Shown here: in pieces, positions 42,814 through 51,417 of the stretch
How the letters are laid out: every line of letters starts with the position of its first letter
How positions within the stretch are numbered: position 1 is the stretch's first letter
Assembly: GCF_001613935.1 (NCBI RefSeq)
Contig: NZ_LQCI01000034.1
Location: forward strand, 1,279,031-1,343,030
Length of the DNA: 64,000 nt
Source of the DNA: Amycolatopsis regifaucium
GTDB lineage: Bacteria; Actinomycetota; Actinomycetes; Mycobacteriales; Pseudonocardiaceae
Reading direction: 5' to 3'
Position numbers and translations under genes: made by a program
Notes under the pieces: model-generated
What the model was told of the DNA's origin: nothing
What the model saw: the letters and a program-made list of their open reading frames with translations, nothing else
Databases searched by the model: none

Positions 42814-44421
42814 ATGGTCGTGGTGGCGCTTCTGGTGGTCTTGGGCGCGCTACCGGGTGCACCGGCGGGAGCACAAGGCGAACCGCAACTGCCCACGCTG
42901 CCCAACAGCGCGGAGATCTCGCTCAAGGTGGAACGCGACGGCGCCCTCTCGGTCGTCGAGGCCGTGTCCGTGCCGAGCGAAGCGACGATGACGCGCCGTG
43001 TTCCGCTGCGGACCGCCGCCCCGCGCGACCGCGACCGGATCATCGGCATCCGCGACGTCGTCATCGAAGGCGCGGGCAATTCCGAGCTGACCGACGACGA
43101 ATTCACCATCCGGCTCAAGGGCGGCACCTCGATCGTCCGGTACACAGTGGACGGTGCGGTCGCCGAAGCCGACGGCCTGCTGCGGGTCGGCTGGCAGGTC
43201 GCGGGCGGCTGGGACACCGGCCTCGAACTCGTGCGCGCCGCCTTCGCCGCGCCCGCCATCCCGAACGCGGTCACCTGTCACGCCGGTCCCGAAGGCTCGC
43301 GCGTGCACTGCGGTACCGCGCAGATCGGACATTCCGGGCTGACCCGGTTCAGTCAGCAGAACCTCCCCGCCGGACAGCGGATGGAGATCTCGGTCGAGTT
43401 GCCCGGCGGCACCGTCCCGGCGAACGCGCGACTGGAGCCGTCGAAGACCTTCGCCGGAGCGTTCGTGCTCACCGCGCCGGTCGGCTGGGCTTGGGGTGGC
43501 TTCGCGCTCGCGCTGATCGCGGGTGCCGTGGCGCTGGGCGTGCTGCGACGGCGGGACCGGCGTCCGGGCGGCGCGCTCCCGGTCCAGCTGCTCACCGGGA
43601 AGGACGAACAGGCCGCGTTCACGTCACCCGAGGGCGTGCTGCCGGGACAGGTCGGGTTCGTCCTTTCGGGGCGGACCGACGCCGTCGATCTGGCGGCGAC
43701 GGTCGTCGACCTCGCGGTCCGGAACTACCTGTGGGTGAGCGAGGAGGCCGGCGAACTCACCGACTGGCGGCTCGTCCGCCGCAACCCGCCGGACGAGCAG
43801 CTCACCGCCTTCGAACACGCGGTGTTCGACCTCCTGCTCCCGGACGGGCGGGAGTCGATCCGGCTGTCGGAGATCCAGTCCGCGGGCATCGGGGTCGACG
43901 CGGTGCGGGGCGCGTTGCGTGACAGCGTGGTCGAGCGTCGCTGGTACTCGCGCGGACCCGGCAGGCTCACCCGGGCCGGTCTGCGGATCTGCTTTTACGG
44001 CCTGTTCCTCACCGTCCTGCTGGCGCTGACCGTCGGCTACGCCCAACTCGGGCTGATCGTCGTCGCCGCGGGCGCGGTACTCGCCGTCGCCGCCCGCCGG
44101 CTGCCGGTGCGCACGGGGGCGGGCATCGCGCTGCACCGGCGGCTGCTCGGCGTCCGTGAGGCGGTGCTGGCGACCAAGCCGGCGGCCGTCCCGAAGCTCG
44201 AACGCGAGGTGCTCCTGTGGCGGGCGCTGCCCTACGCGCTCGCTCTCGGCGAACAAGAGACCTGGATCGCCGGCTTCGCCGCAATCAAGGGACCGCCCAA
44301 GATCTACTGGTATGGCAGGGAAACCGCCGACGAGGCGGAGATCGCGCGGGTGAGCGACTTCACGGCCGCGCTAGTGGGAACCTTCGCCGCGACCCGCCAG
44401 GGTCGTCGCCTGAAGCCCTGA
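42814..44421 (+). CDS. DUF2207-domain membrane protein, copy 2
   Basis: A 535-residue paralogue of the preceding protein with the same order: signal peptide (VVVALLVVLGALPGAPAGAQ), DUF2207 domain (ISLKVERDGALSVVEAVSVP, MTRRVPLRTAA), membrane helix, LPGQVGFVL domain and two further helices. It arose by tandem duplication. ATG 42814 directly follows palindrome A5, whose AGAGGACG can act as the ribosome site; the original start may have been replaced by the repeat. It is probably co-transcribed with copy 1 unless A5 terminates transcription. Confidence 0.87.
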   Translation: MVVVALLVVLGALPGAPAGAQGEPQLPTLPNSAEISLKVERDGALSVVEAVSVPSEATMTRRVPLRTAAPRDRDRIIGIRDVVIEGAGNSELTDDEFTIRLKGGTSIVRYTVDGAVAEADGLLRVGWQVAGGWDTGLELVRAAFAAPAIPNAVTCHAGPEGSRVHCGTAQIGHSGLTRFSQQNLPAGQRMEISVELPGGTVPANARLEPSKTFAGAFVLTAPVGWAWGGFALALIAGAVALGVLRRRDRRPGGALPVQLLTGKDEQAAFTSPEGVLPGQVGFVLSGRTDAVDLAATVVDLAVRNYLWVSEEAGELTDWRLVRRNPPDEQLTAFEHAVFDLLLPDGRESIRLSEIQSAGIGVDAVRGALRDSVVERRWYSRGPGRLTRAGLRICFYGLFLTVLLALTVGYAQLGLIVVAAGAVLAVAARRLPVRTGAGIALHRRLLGVREAVLATKPAAVPKLEREVLLWRALPYALALGEQETWIAGFAAIKGPPKIYWYGRETADEAEIARVSDFTAALVGTFAATRQGRRLKP

Positions 44422-44442
44422 CCAAGCCGTAGGGTGGTGCGC

Positions 44443-45747
44443 ATGGCCGATCCCGAGCTTGTCCGATTCACCCTCGACAACGGTCTGCGCGTGGTGCTCG
44501 CGCCCGACGAGACCGCTCCGGTGGTGGGTGTCAGCGTCCACTACGACGTGGGCTTCCGTTCCGAGCCCGAAGGGCGCACTGGTTTCGCGCACCTTTTCGA
44601 GCATTTGATGTTCCAGGGGAGCGAGAGCCTGGAGAAGCTCGCGCACTTCCGATACGTCCAGTCGAGTGGTGGCAGCTTCAACGGCTCCACCCATCCGGAC
44701 TACACGGATTACTTCGAGGTGCTTCCCGCCGCGGCTCTCGAGCGCGCCCTGTTCCTCGAAGCGGACAGGATGCGGGCGCCGAAGCTGACGCAGGAGAACC
44801 TGGCCAACCAGATCGACGTGGTCAAGGAGGAGATCCGCCTCAACGTGCTGAACCGGCCGTACGGCGGGTTCCCGTGGATCCTGCTCCCGCCGGTGCTGTA
44901 CTCCACGTTCCCCAACGCGCACAACGGTTACGGCGGTTTCGAGGATCTCGAACAGGCCACCCTGGACGACTGCGCGGCCTTCTTCGACACCTACTACTCG
45001 CCCGCGAACGCGGTGCTGACCGTCGCCGGTGACTTCACCGTCGAGCAGGCGCGCGAGCTGATCGAGAAGCACTTCGGCGACGTGCCGCACCGGCCCGCGC
45101 CCCAGCGCCCGTCGTTCGCCGAGCCCGCCCCCGAAGGCGAGCTGCGCGGCGAGCACGTGGACCCGCACGCCCCGCTGCCCGCGGTCGCGCTCGGTTACCG
45201 CATGCCGGATCCGATCAACGACCTCGACGGCTACCTGGCGAACCTCGTGCTCGCCGGGGTGCTGACCGACGGCGACGGCTCCCGGCTGCAGCAGCGTCTG
45301 GTGCACCGCGAACCGCTGGTCGTCGACATCGGCGCCGGTGCCGGGCTGTTCGGCCCGTTCGAGGCCCGCGACCCGGACACCTTCACCATCACCGCCATCC
45401 ACCCGCACGAGGTGAGCACCGAACAGGTCCTCACCGCGCTGGACGAGGAGCTGGAGAAGCTGGCGGCCACGCCGCCGGAGGACCAGGAACTCAAGAAGGT
45501 CACCGCGCGCTGGGCCGCGAGCCTGCACTCCGAGCACGACAAGCTGGTGTCCCGCACGCTGGCGCTGGGCTCGTTCGAGCTGCTGTACGGCGACGCGTCG
45601 CTGGTGCACCGGCTCGCCGAGAAGATGTCGGCGGTCACCGCGGAAGCCGTTTCGGCGGCGGCGAAGGCGCTGCGGCCGGATTCGCGCGCGGTCCTCGTCA
45701 TCCGTCCGGGTAGTGGAGCTTCAGATCAGGAAGGTACCGAGCAGTGA
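44443..45747 (+). CDS. M16-family zinc metallopeptidase, catalytic subunit
   Basis: A 434-residue pitrilysin-family peptidase. The inverted zinc motif HxxEH is His50-Leu-Phe-Glu53-His54, with the third ligand Glu130 in VVKEEIRLN 76 residues later, the normal distance. N- and C-terminal M16 halves are both present. It should cleave small peptides or processing intermediates inside a two-subunit chamber. ATG 44443 has TAGGGT seven bases upstream (44430-44435), a leaderless layout. The stop overlaps the partner gene by four bases. Confidence 0.93.
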   Translation: MADPELVRFTLDNGLRVVLAPDETAPVVGVSVHYDVGFRSEPEGRTGFAHLFEHLMFQGSESLEKLAHFRYVQSSGGSFNGSTHPDYTDYFEVLPAAALERALFLEADRMRAPKLTQENLANQIDVVKEEIRLNVLNRPYGGFPWILLPPVLYSTFPNAHNGYGGFEDLEQATLDDCAAFFDTYYSPANAVLTVAGDFTVEQARELIEKHFGDVPHRPAPQRPSFAEPAPEGELRGEHVDPHAPLPAVALGYRMPDPINDLDGYLANLVLAGVLTDGDGSRLQQRLVHREPLVVDIGAGAGLFGPFEARDPDTFTITAIHPHEVSTEQVLTALDEELEKLAATPPEDQELKKVTARWAASLHSEHDKLVSRTLALGSFELLYGDASLVHRLAEKMSAVTAEAVSAAAKALRPDSRAVLVIRPGSGASDQEGTEQ

Positions 45748-47123
45748 GCGCACCGCACCGCACCGCCGAGGAGATCGGCCGCACGGCCGCCGGGCCGCGT
45801 CCGGTCCCGTCGCTGGGAACGCAGCGCGCCGCCGCCGATCTGTCCCATGTGGACACCACACTGAGCAACGGGCTGCGGGTGCTCGCCGTCCGCAAGGCCA
45901 CCGTGCCGCTGGTCGAGCTGCGCCTGTGGATCCCGTTCGCCGGTGACGACGCGCTGCACCCGGCCACCGCCGAGGTGCTGGCCGAGACGCTGCTGACCGG
46001 CAGCGCCCGCCGCGACCGCATCGAGGTCGACGCCGACCTGGCGCTGATCGGCGGCGACCTGGCCGCCGGTGTCGACCCGGAGCGGCTGGCCGTCACCGGT
46101 ACGTCGCTGGCCGACGGCCTGCCGACGATGCTCGACGTCCTCGCCGACGCGCTCACCGGCGCGTCGTACGCGGACGCCGAGGTCGAACGGGAACGCGAGC
46201 GGCTCATCGAGCGGATCGCCGTCACGCGCACGCAGCCGAGGACGATCGCCCGCGAGGCGCTGCAGAAACACCGCTACGGCGACCACCCGGCGACGCGCGA
46301 GGTGCCGAAGGCCGAAGACGTGGCGGTCGTGACGCCGGAGCAGGTGCGCGCGCTGCACCGGGCTTCGGTGCTGCCGCGCGGATCCGTGCTCGTGCTCGTC
46401 GGCGACATCGACCCGCAGGCCGTCATCGGCGATCTGGAGAAGGCGCTCGGCGGCTGGGCTTCGGACCGCTCCGCCGTCCGGCTGCCCGAGCTGCCCGCGC
46501 TCACCGGCGGCCACGTCCTGCTCGTGCCGCGCGCCGGTGCCGTGCAGTCGCAGATCCGGCTGTCCGCGCAGACCGTTCCGCGTACGGACCCGGGTTACGC
46601 CGCGCTGCAGCTGGCGAACCTCGCCTACGGTGGGTATTTCTCGTCACGGCTGGTGGAGAACATCCGTGAGGACAAGGGTTACACCTACAGCGCGCACTCC
46701 GGATTCGAGTTCACCGACCAGACCGCGGTGGTGAACGTCGACGCGGACACCGCGACCGACGCGACCGCGGCCGCCCTGCTGGAGACGCGGTACGAACTGG
46801 CGAGGCTGGGTCTCGTGCCGCCGACCACGGACGAGGTCGAGTCGGTGCGGCAGTACGCGATCGGTTCGCTGGTCACGTCGGCGTCGTCGCAGGGTGGGCT
46901 GGCCGCCCAGCTGTCCGCGCTGGCCGCGACCGGGCTGGGCGTCGAATGGCTCGCCGGGCACCCGGAGCGGCTCGCCGCGGTCACCGCCGAAGACGTGGCC
47001 AACGCCGCACTGGAGTACTTCGCGCCGAAGCGGTTCACCGGGGTCGTCGTCGGCGACGCCGACGTTCTCGCGCCGAAGCTGAAGGCACTGGGCGACGTGA
47101 CCGTCGGGGAGCCGGCTGAATGA
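45744..47123 (+). CDS. M16-family peptidase-like protein, non-catalytic partner
   Basis: A 459-residue M16 homologue without HxxEH: the equivalent segment reads LHPATAEVLAETLLTG. It keeps the Arg/Tyr substrate-binding motif of partner subunits (YGGYFSSRLVENIREDKGYTYS, about residues 294-315). Heterodimeric M16 peptidases consist of one zinc subunit and one such partner, and overlap with the catalytic gene by four bases supports a complex. Its own stop overlaps nudC, so all three are coupled. Confidence 0.92.
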   Translation: MSAPHRTAEEIGRTAAGPRPVPSLGTQRAAADLSHVDTTLSNGLRVLAVRKATVPLVELRLWIPFAGDDALHPATAEVLAETLLTGSARRDRIEVDADLALIGGDLAAGVDPERLAVTGTSLADGLPTMLDVLADALTGASYADAEVERERERLIERIAVTRTQPRTIAREALQKHRYGDHPATREVPKAEDVAVVTPEQVRALHRASVLPRGSVLVLVGDIDPQAVIGDLEKALGGWASDRSAVRLPELPALTGGHVLLVPRAGAVQSQIRLSAQTVPRTDPGYAALQLANLAYGGYFSSRLVENIREDKGYTYSAHSGFEFTDQTAVVNVDADTATDATAAALLETRYELARLGLVPPTTDEVESVRQYAIGSLVTSASSQGGLAAQLSALAATGLGVEWLAGHPERLAAVTAEDVANAALEYFAPKRFTGVVVGDADVLAPKLKALGDVTVGEPAE

Positions 47124-48133
47124 CCACGCCGTTCGGGTTAGGGGCGCTCCCGACGCTTTCGCGCTCCACGGCGGACCGTCAGGAATCCTTGCGCACCAAC
47201 CCGGACAGGCTCGCCAGGCGCTGGCCGGACGCGCGGGTCGTGCTGCTCGACGAGCACTCCCGCACCCCGGTGGTGGAGGGTTCCGGCACGCTCGCGACCC
47301 GCAAGACGCAGGACTTCGGCACCGAGCCGCCCGCCGACGCGATCTTCCTGGGGGAGTGGCAGGGCACCGACTTCTGGTCGCTGCCCGGCCGCCCCGCCGG
47401 GGAGACCGAGACCGTCGAGATGGCGGGCAGCTGGGGCGTCGTCGAGGAGGTCCCCCGGCACGAAGGCGAGATCTGGGTCGACTTGCGCGGCTACGGCGAC
47501 CTGCTCGACGACACGTCGGCCGGGTTGTTCACCACCGCGCAGGCGCTCCGGAACTGGCGCCGCCAGGCGAAGTTCTGCACGCGCTGCGGGCACCCGGTCG
47601 AGGTGATCCAGCTGGGCTGGGCCAGCAAGTGCACCGGCTGCGGCCGTGAGGAGTACCCGCGCACCGACCCCGCGGTGATCTGCCTCGTGCACGACGACGC
47701 CGGTGTCAACGGCGAGCACGTCCTCTTGGCGCGCCAGCCGATCTGGCCCGAGAACCGGTACTCGATCCTCGCCGGTTTCGTCGAGGCGGGGGAATCGCTC
47801 GAAGGCTGTGTCGAGCGGGAGATCCGCGAAGAGGTCGGCGTCGACGTGCGCGACGTGCGCTACCTCGGCAGTCAGCCATGGCCGTTCCCGCGGTCGATCA
47901 TGCTCGGCTTCACCGCGCGGGCCGACATCTCTTCGACGATCGTGCCCGCCGAGGGCGAGATCGAAGAGGCGTTCTGGGTTTCACGCGAGGAGGTGCGGGC
48001 GGCGTTCGCGAACAGCCGGCTGCGGAACGCGGGCGCCGTGCCGACGCCGATCGCCGGTGGTCGGCGCCAGCTGGTGCTGCCGGGGAACTCGTCCATCGCG
48101 CGTGTGATGCTGGCGGCCTGGGCGGGCGTTTAG
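47120..48133 (+). CDS. nudC: NAD+ diphosphatase / NAD-decapping hydrolase NudC
   Basis: A 337-residue Nudix enzyme that splits NAD(H) to NMN(H) and AMP and removes NAD caps from RNA. Visible: the zinc ribbon CTRCGHPVEVIQ...CTGCGREEYPRTDPAVI (about 154-190), the Nudix box GFVEAGESLEGCVEREIREEVG (about 220-241), and the NudC array SQPWPFPRSIML downstream of it. ATG 47120 overlaps the M16 partner stop. In M. tuberculosis nudC (Rv3199c) is next to the K+ channel gene (recalled); here a 17 kb envelope block separates them. Confidence 0.96.
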   Translation: MTTPFGLGALPTLSRSTADRQESLRTNPDRLARRWPDARVVLLDEHSRTPVVEGSGTLATRKTQDFGTEPPADAIFLGEWQGTDFWSLPGRPAGETETVEMAGSWGVVEEVPRHEGEIWVDLRGYGDLLDDTSAGLFTTAQALRNWRRQAKFCTRCGHPVEVIQLGWASKCTGCGREEYPRTDPAVICLVHDDAGVNGEHVLLARQPIWPENRYSILAGFVEAGESLEGCVEREIREEVGVDVRDVRYLGSQPWPFPRSIMLGFTARADISSTIVPAEGEIEEAFWVSREEVRAAFANSRLRNAGAVPTPIAGGRRQLVLPGNSSIARVMLAAWAGV

Positions 48134-48260
48134 GGCTTCACGCGCCACAGTGGTCGCAGGTCCGAGCCGGAGTTGGTGATTTGCCCTCGAAGCGGCAAAG
48201 CGTCCGATATCCTCCCGGCGTCCACTTTCTGGATCATCAAGTCAAGACACTGGGGTAAGC

Positions 48261-48503
48261 ATGAAGAACACCTTGCGGCGGTTCGCCGTCGCTGGAGCCG
48301 CTGTCGCGGCCTTCGCCTCGTTCAGCGCGGTGAACGCCGGAGCGGCGCAGGCCTCGGACTACGAGTACTTCGGTTCGTACACCGAGGAGGACTGCGGGAT
48401 CACCGGCCACCATGGCCAGATCGCGGGAGACTGGAACGGGTGGATGTGCTACCCCACCTCGCTCCCCTGGGTGTGGGATCTGTACGTGCAGCCCAACTTC
48501 TGA
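48261..48503 (+). CDS. small secreted protein of unknown function
   Basis: An 80-residue precursor. A Sec signal peptide (KNTLRRFAVAGAAVAAFASF) ends at about AQA-SD (residues 31/32), leaving a mature peptide of about 49 residues with Cys45 and Cys63, able to form one disulfide, and many aromatic residues near the C-terminus. GGGGT lies about five bases before the ATG. A perfect 19-bp terminator hairpin follows the stop, and the gene has its own upstream gap, so it is an independent unit. I do not recognise the family. Confidence 0.72.
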   Translation: MKNTLRRFAVAGAAVAAFASFSAVNAGAAQASDYEYFGSYTEEDCGITGHHGQIAGDWNGWMCYPTSLPWVWDLYVQPNF

Positions 48504-48513
48504 TCAACGCCTT

Positions 48514-48554
48514 GACGAAGGGCCGCTCAGGACGCTCCTGAGCGGCCCTTCGTC
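48514..48554. terminator. strong hairpin terminator after the small secreted protein gene
   Basis: Perfect 19-bp stem GACGAAGGGCCGCTCAGGA (48514-48532) with its complement at 48536-48554 and a three-base loop, 11 bases after the stop codon. There is no U-tract, as is usual in actinomycetes. Confidence 0.85.
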
Positions 48555-48669
48555 GTCGAGCTGCCTGTCACGCCTGCGCGAGCAAGGCCGCGCTCCTAGC
48601 TCACTGTGCCTCCACGCGTACCCGCTGTGCGGAACACCGCAAGCGTTATCTCCCCGTTTCCCCACCCCG

Positions 48670-48698
48670 TTGACGGCTGTGGTTCGGCTCACTACAGT
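48670..48698 (+). promoter_or_regulatory. sigma-70-type promoter of the ROK regulator gene
   Basis: TTGACG (48670-48675), a 17-base spacer and TACAGT (48693-48698) give a near-consensus vegetative promoter. The start codon is 51 bases downstream, so this transcript has a leader with a ribosome site, unlike several others in the window. Confidence 0.7.
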
Positions 48699-48713
48699 CC
48701 CCGGAAACCGTCT

Positions 48714-48728
48714 GTAAAGTTTCCTAAC
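48714..48728. promoter_or_regulatory. possible ROK operator
   Basis: GTAAAGTTTCCTAAC lies between the -10 and the start codon of the ROK gene. AT-rich TTTCCTAA-type sites are common for ROK regulators from memory, and the position fits autoregulation. The palindrome is weak. Confidence 0.35.
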
Positions 48729-48748
48729 GAAGTCGGGAGCGAGCCACA

Positions 48749-50020
48749 GTGCGAGCCGGTAGTCCGCGAATGCTGCGCGAGATCAACGATCGTGCGGCCA
48801 TCGAGGTCCTCCTCCGGGAGGGCCCGCTGACGCGCTCCGAGCTCGAAGTCGCGATCGGCCTGTCGAAGCCCGCGACGGCGCAGCTGCTCACCCGCCTCGA
48901 ACAGGACGACATCGTCGGCAAGGCGGGCGTGCGCGGCGGTGGCCGTGGCCCCCGGGCGCAGCTTTGGCAGGTCAACGGCGGTCTCGCCTATGTCGCGGCC
49001 GTCGACCTCACCCCCCGGAAAGCCGATTTCGTCGTCTCCGACGTCACGGGCGCGGTGCTGGCGGAGTACCAGGTGCCGCTCCCGGTCCATGAGGGCGCGG
49101 ACGTCGTCGGCACCTTCGGCACCGCGCTCACAAAGGTCGCGAACGACGCCGGGCTCGCCGCCACCGATCTCCGCCACGTCGTCATCGGCGCGCAGGGCGC
49201 CTTCGATCCGCGCACCGGCCTGCTCTCGTCGGCGCCGCACATCCCCGGCTGGCTCGGGTTCGACGTGCCGCGCAGGCTCAGCGCGGAACTCGGCGTCGAG
49301 GTCACCATCGAGAACGACGTCAACCTCGTCGCCATCGTCGAAATGACCGTCGGCCAGGCGGTCGGCCTGGACGACTTCGTGATGATCTGGCTCAGCGACG
49401 GCGTCGGCGGCGCGGTGGTGGTCGGGCGGCGGCTGCTGCGCGGCGCGACCGGCGGTGGCGGCGAAATCGACTGGATGCGCGTTCCCGATCCGGTTTCCGT
49501 GGCCCGGCAAGGCGAGAAGCCGCGCGCCGGTGACCGTTTCGGTGACCTCGTCGCCTCGCCCGCGGTCGTCGAACTCGCCGCCGCGCACGGCATCGAGGCC
49601 GTGGACGGGGCGGACGCGGTCACCAAAGCCCGCGAAAGCGCCAACGAACCCTTCCTCGACGACCTCGCCCGCCGCGTCGCGGGCGGCGCGGCCAGCCTGA
49701 TCGCGGTCGTCGACCCCGAACTCGTGCTGCTGTCGGGTGACACCAGCCGCGCCGGTGGCGAGGAGTTCGCCGCATCGGTCGCGAACCGGCTGCACGAACT
49801 CGTCCTGCCCCGCACCCCCGTCGGGGTCGCTTCGGTGCAGGGCAACGCGGTCCGCGCGGGCGCGCTTCAATCCGCGCTCGCCACCGTGCGCAGGGACGTC
49901 TTCGGCGTCAACACCCCTTCGCTCCTCGGGCCCAGGCGGTCCGGGGCGGGAGAGCCGAACCCGATCGTGGCGATCCCGGATTCACGAACAGAACCACCGT
50001 CTCCCGCCCCAACCAACTAG
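48749..50020 (+). CDS. ROK-family transcriptional regulator
   Basis: A 423-residue ROK repressor with an N-terminal winged helix (MLREINDRAAIEVLL, LTRSELEVAIGLSKPATAQLLTRLE; about 8-65) followed by the sugar-kinase-like domain (about 85-385). The glucokinase-type phosphate and ROK zinc motif (CGxxGC) is absent; the place reads GGGGEIDWMRVPD. It therefore probably senses a sugar without phosphorylating it. GTG 48749 has GGGAGC about eight bases upstream. It stands directly before the sugar ABC-transporter operon, 10 bases from the binding-protein start, and most likely controls it. Confidence 0.92.
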   Translation: MRAGSPRMLREINDRAAIEVLLREGPLTRSELEVAIGLSKPATAQLLTRLEQDDIVGKAGVRGGGRGPRAQLWQVNGGLAYVAAVDLTPRKADFVVSDVTGAVLAEYQVPLPVHEGADVVGTFGTALTKVANDAGLAATDLRHVVIGAQGAFDPRTGLLSSAPHIPGWLGFDVPRRLSAELGVEVTIENDVNLVAIVEMTVGQAVGLDDFVMIWLSDGVGGAVVVGRRLLRGATGGGGEIDWMRVPDPVSVARQGEKPRAGDRFGDLVASPAVVELAAAHGIEAVDGADAVTKARESANEPFLDDLARRVAGGAASLIAVVDPELVLLSGDTSRAGGEEFAASVANRLHELVLPRTPVGVASVQGNAVRAGALQSALATVRRDVFGVNTPSLLGPRRSGAGEPNPIVAIPDSRTEPPSPAPTN

Positions 50021-50030
50021 GAGGAGGGTC

Positions 50031-51413
50031 ATGAGTTCCACGACCCAGGTTCGGAGAAGTGGCCGCCGTTGGCGCGGCTCGATAGTGCTCGGCGCGGTCA
50101 CCGTCGCCGCACTGGTGTCCGCCTGTTCGGGCGCCGCAAGCGGCCCGAACGGTGGTTCGGGCGACGCGGCGGCCGCCCCGGCCGCGGACGCGAAGCTCAC
50201 GCTGACCGTCTACAGCAAGTTCACCGACCGCGAGTACAACGTGGTCACCGCCGGGCTCAACAAGCTCAAGGCGAAGTTCCCGAACATCGAGATCAAGCAC
50301 GAAGGCCAGCAGGACGACGACAAGATCACCCAGTCCATCCGCGGCGGCAACCCGCCGGACGTGGCGATCTCGTTCTTCACCGACAACCTCGGCGCGTGGT
50401 GCTCCACCGGCAGCTTCCAGGATCTCAAGCCCTACATCGACCGCGACAAGATCGACCTGACGCAGATCCCCGACGCGGTCCGCAGCTACACCGAGTTCCA
50501 GGGCAAGCGCTGCGCCATGCCGCTGCTCGCCGACGTCTACGGCTTCTACTACAACAAGGACATGTTCGCGGCGAAGGGCATCACGTCGCCGCCGAAGACG
50601 ACCTCGGAACTGTTCGAGGCCACCAAGAAGCTGACCGAATTCAACCCCGACGGCTCGATCAAGGTCGCCGGCTTCATGCCGTCGATGCCCTTCTACGCCA
50701 ACATGGCGCAGTACTGGGCCCCGAACTTCGGCGCCAGCTACCTCGGCCCCGACGGACAGTCGCACCTCGCCGACAGCCCCGAGTGGAAGGCGATGTTCGA
50801 CTTCCAGAAGCAGCTGGTCGACTTCTACGGCGGCCACGCCAAGGTCGAGCAGTTCAAGGCAGGCCTCGGCGAGGAATACTCGGCGGACCACGGGTTCCAG
50901 CGCGGCAAGCTCGCGATGATGATCGACGGCGAGTACCGCACCGCGTTCATCAAGGACCAGGCGCCCGAACTGAAGTTCGGCACCGCGGCCCCGCCGGTGC
51001 TCGACAGCAAGCCGGACCGTTACGGCGGCGCGTTCACCACGGGTACGATCATCGCGATCCCCAAGGGCGCCAAGAACCCCGGCGCGGCTTGGGAACTGAT
51101 CAAGCAGGTCACCCTCGACACCGCCACCCTGGTCGACCTGTCGAACGGGCTCAAGAACGTGCCCAGCACCAAGGCCGCGCTGACCGACCCGAAGCTGGAG
51201 GTCACGCCGGAGTTCAAGACGTTCCTCGACCTGTACAACGGCGGGAAGCTGCTGCCGAACCCGTCGACCCCGATCGGCGACGCACACCTCAAGGCCGTCA
51301 ACGACTTCGCGGAAAAGTGGCAGGCGGGGAACATCCCCGACATGGTCGCCGGCCTGAAACAGGTCGACGCGCAGATCAACGACGAGCTGGCCCAGAAACG
51401 CGCCGGCGGCTGA
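50031..51413 (+). CDS. carbohydrate ABC transporter substrate-binding lipoprotein
   Basis: A 460-residue family 1 solute-binding protein. The lipoprotein signal peptide ends in the lipobox LVSAC with Cys32. The mature protein has the sugar-binding pattern LTLTVYSKFTDREYN, SIRGGNPPDVAISFF, VYGFYYNKDMF, and GTIIAIPKGAKNPGAAWE. GGAGGAGGG four bases before ATG 50031 is one of the best ribosome sites in the window, fitting high expression. It captures a sugar outside the membrane for the two permeases that follow. No ATPase gene is present, so a shared MsiK-type ATPase is likely. GH4 and BadF genes downstream point to a beta-linked disaccharide or amino-sugar. Confidence 0.93.
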   Translation: MSSTTQVRRSGRRWRGSIVLGAVTVAALVSACSGAASGPNGGSGDAAAAPAADAKLTLTVYSKFTDREYNVVTAGLNKLKAKFPNIEIKHEGQQDDDKITQSIRGGNPPDVAISFFTDNLGAWCSTGSFQDLKPYIDRDKIDLTQIPDAVRSYTEFQGKRCAMPLLADVYGFYYNKDMFAAKGITSPPKTTSELFEATKKLTEFNPDGSIKVAGFMPSMPFYANMAQYWAPNFGASYLGPDGQSHLADSPEWKAMFDFQKQLVDFYGGHAKVEQFKAGLGEEYSADHGFQRGKLAMMIDGEYRTAFIKDQAPELKFGTAAPPVLDSKPDRYGGAFTTGTIIAIPKGAKNPGAAWELIKQVTLDTATLVDLSNGLKNVPSTKAALTDPKLEVTPEFKTFLDLYNGGKLLPNPSTPIGDAHLKAVNDFAEKWQAGNIPDMVAGLKQVDAQINDELAQKRAGG

Positions 51414-51417
51414 TCGC

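Noticed and set aside
48504..48748. tRNA or small RNA gene in the gap before the ROK gene
   Set aside because: No cloverleaf or T-loop consensus is present. The gap holds the terminator, the ROK promoter and a possible operator.
49737..50030. N-terminal extension of the sugar-binding protein
   Set aside because: The extension overlaps the ROK gene in another frame, while ATG 50031 has a strong ribosome site and begins a lipoprotein signal peptide.
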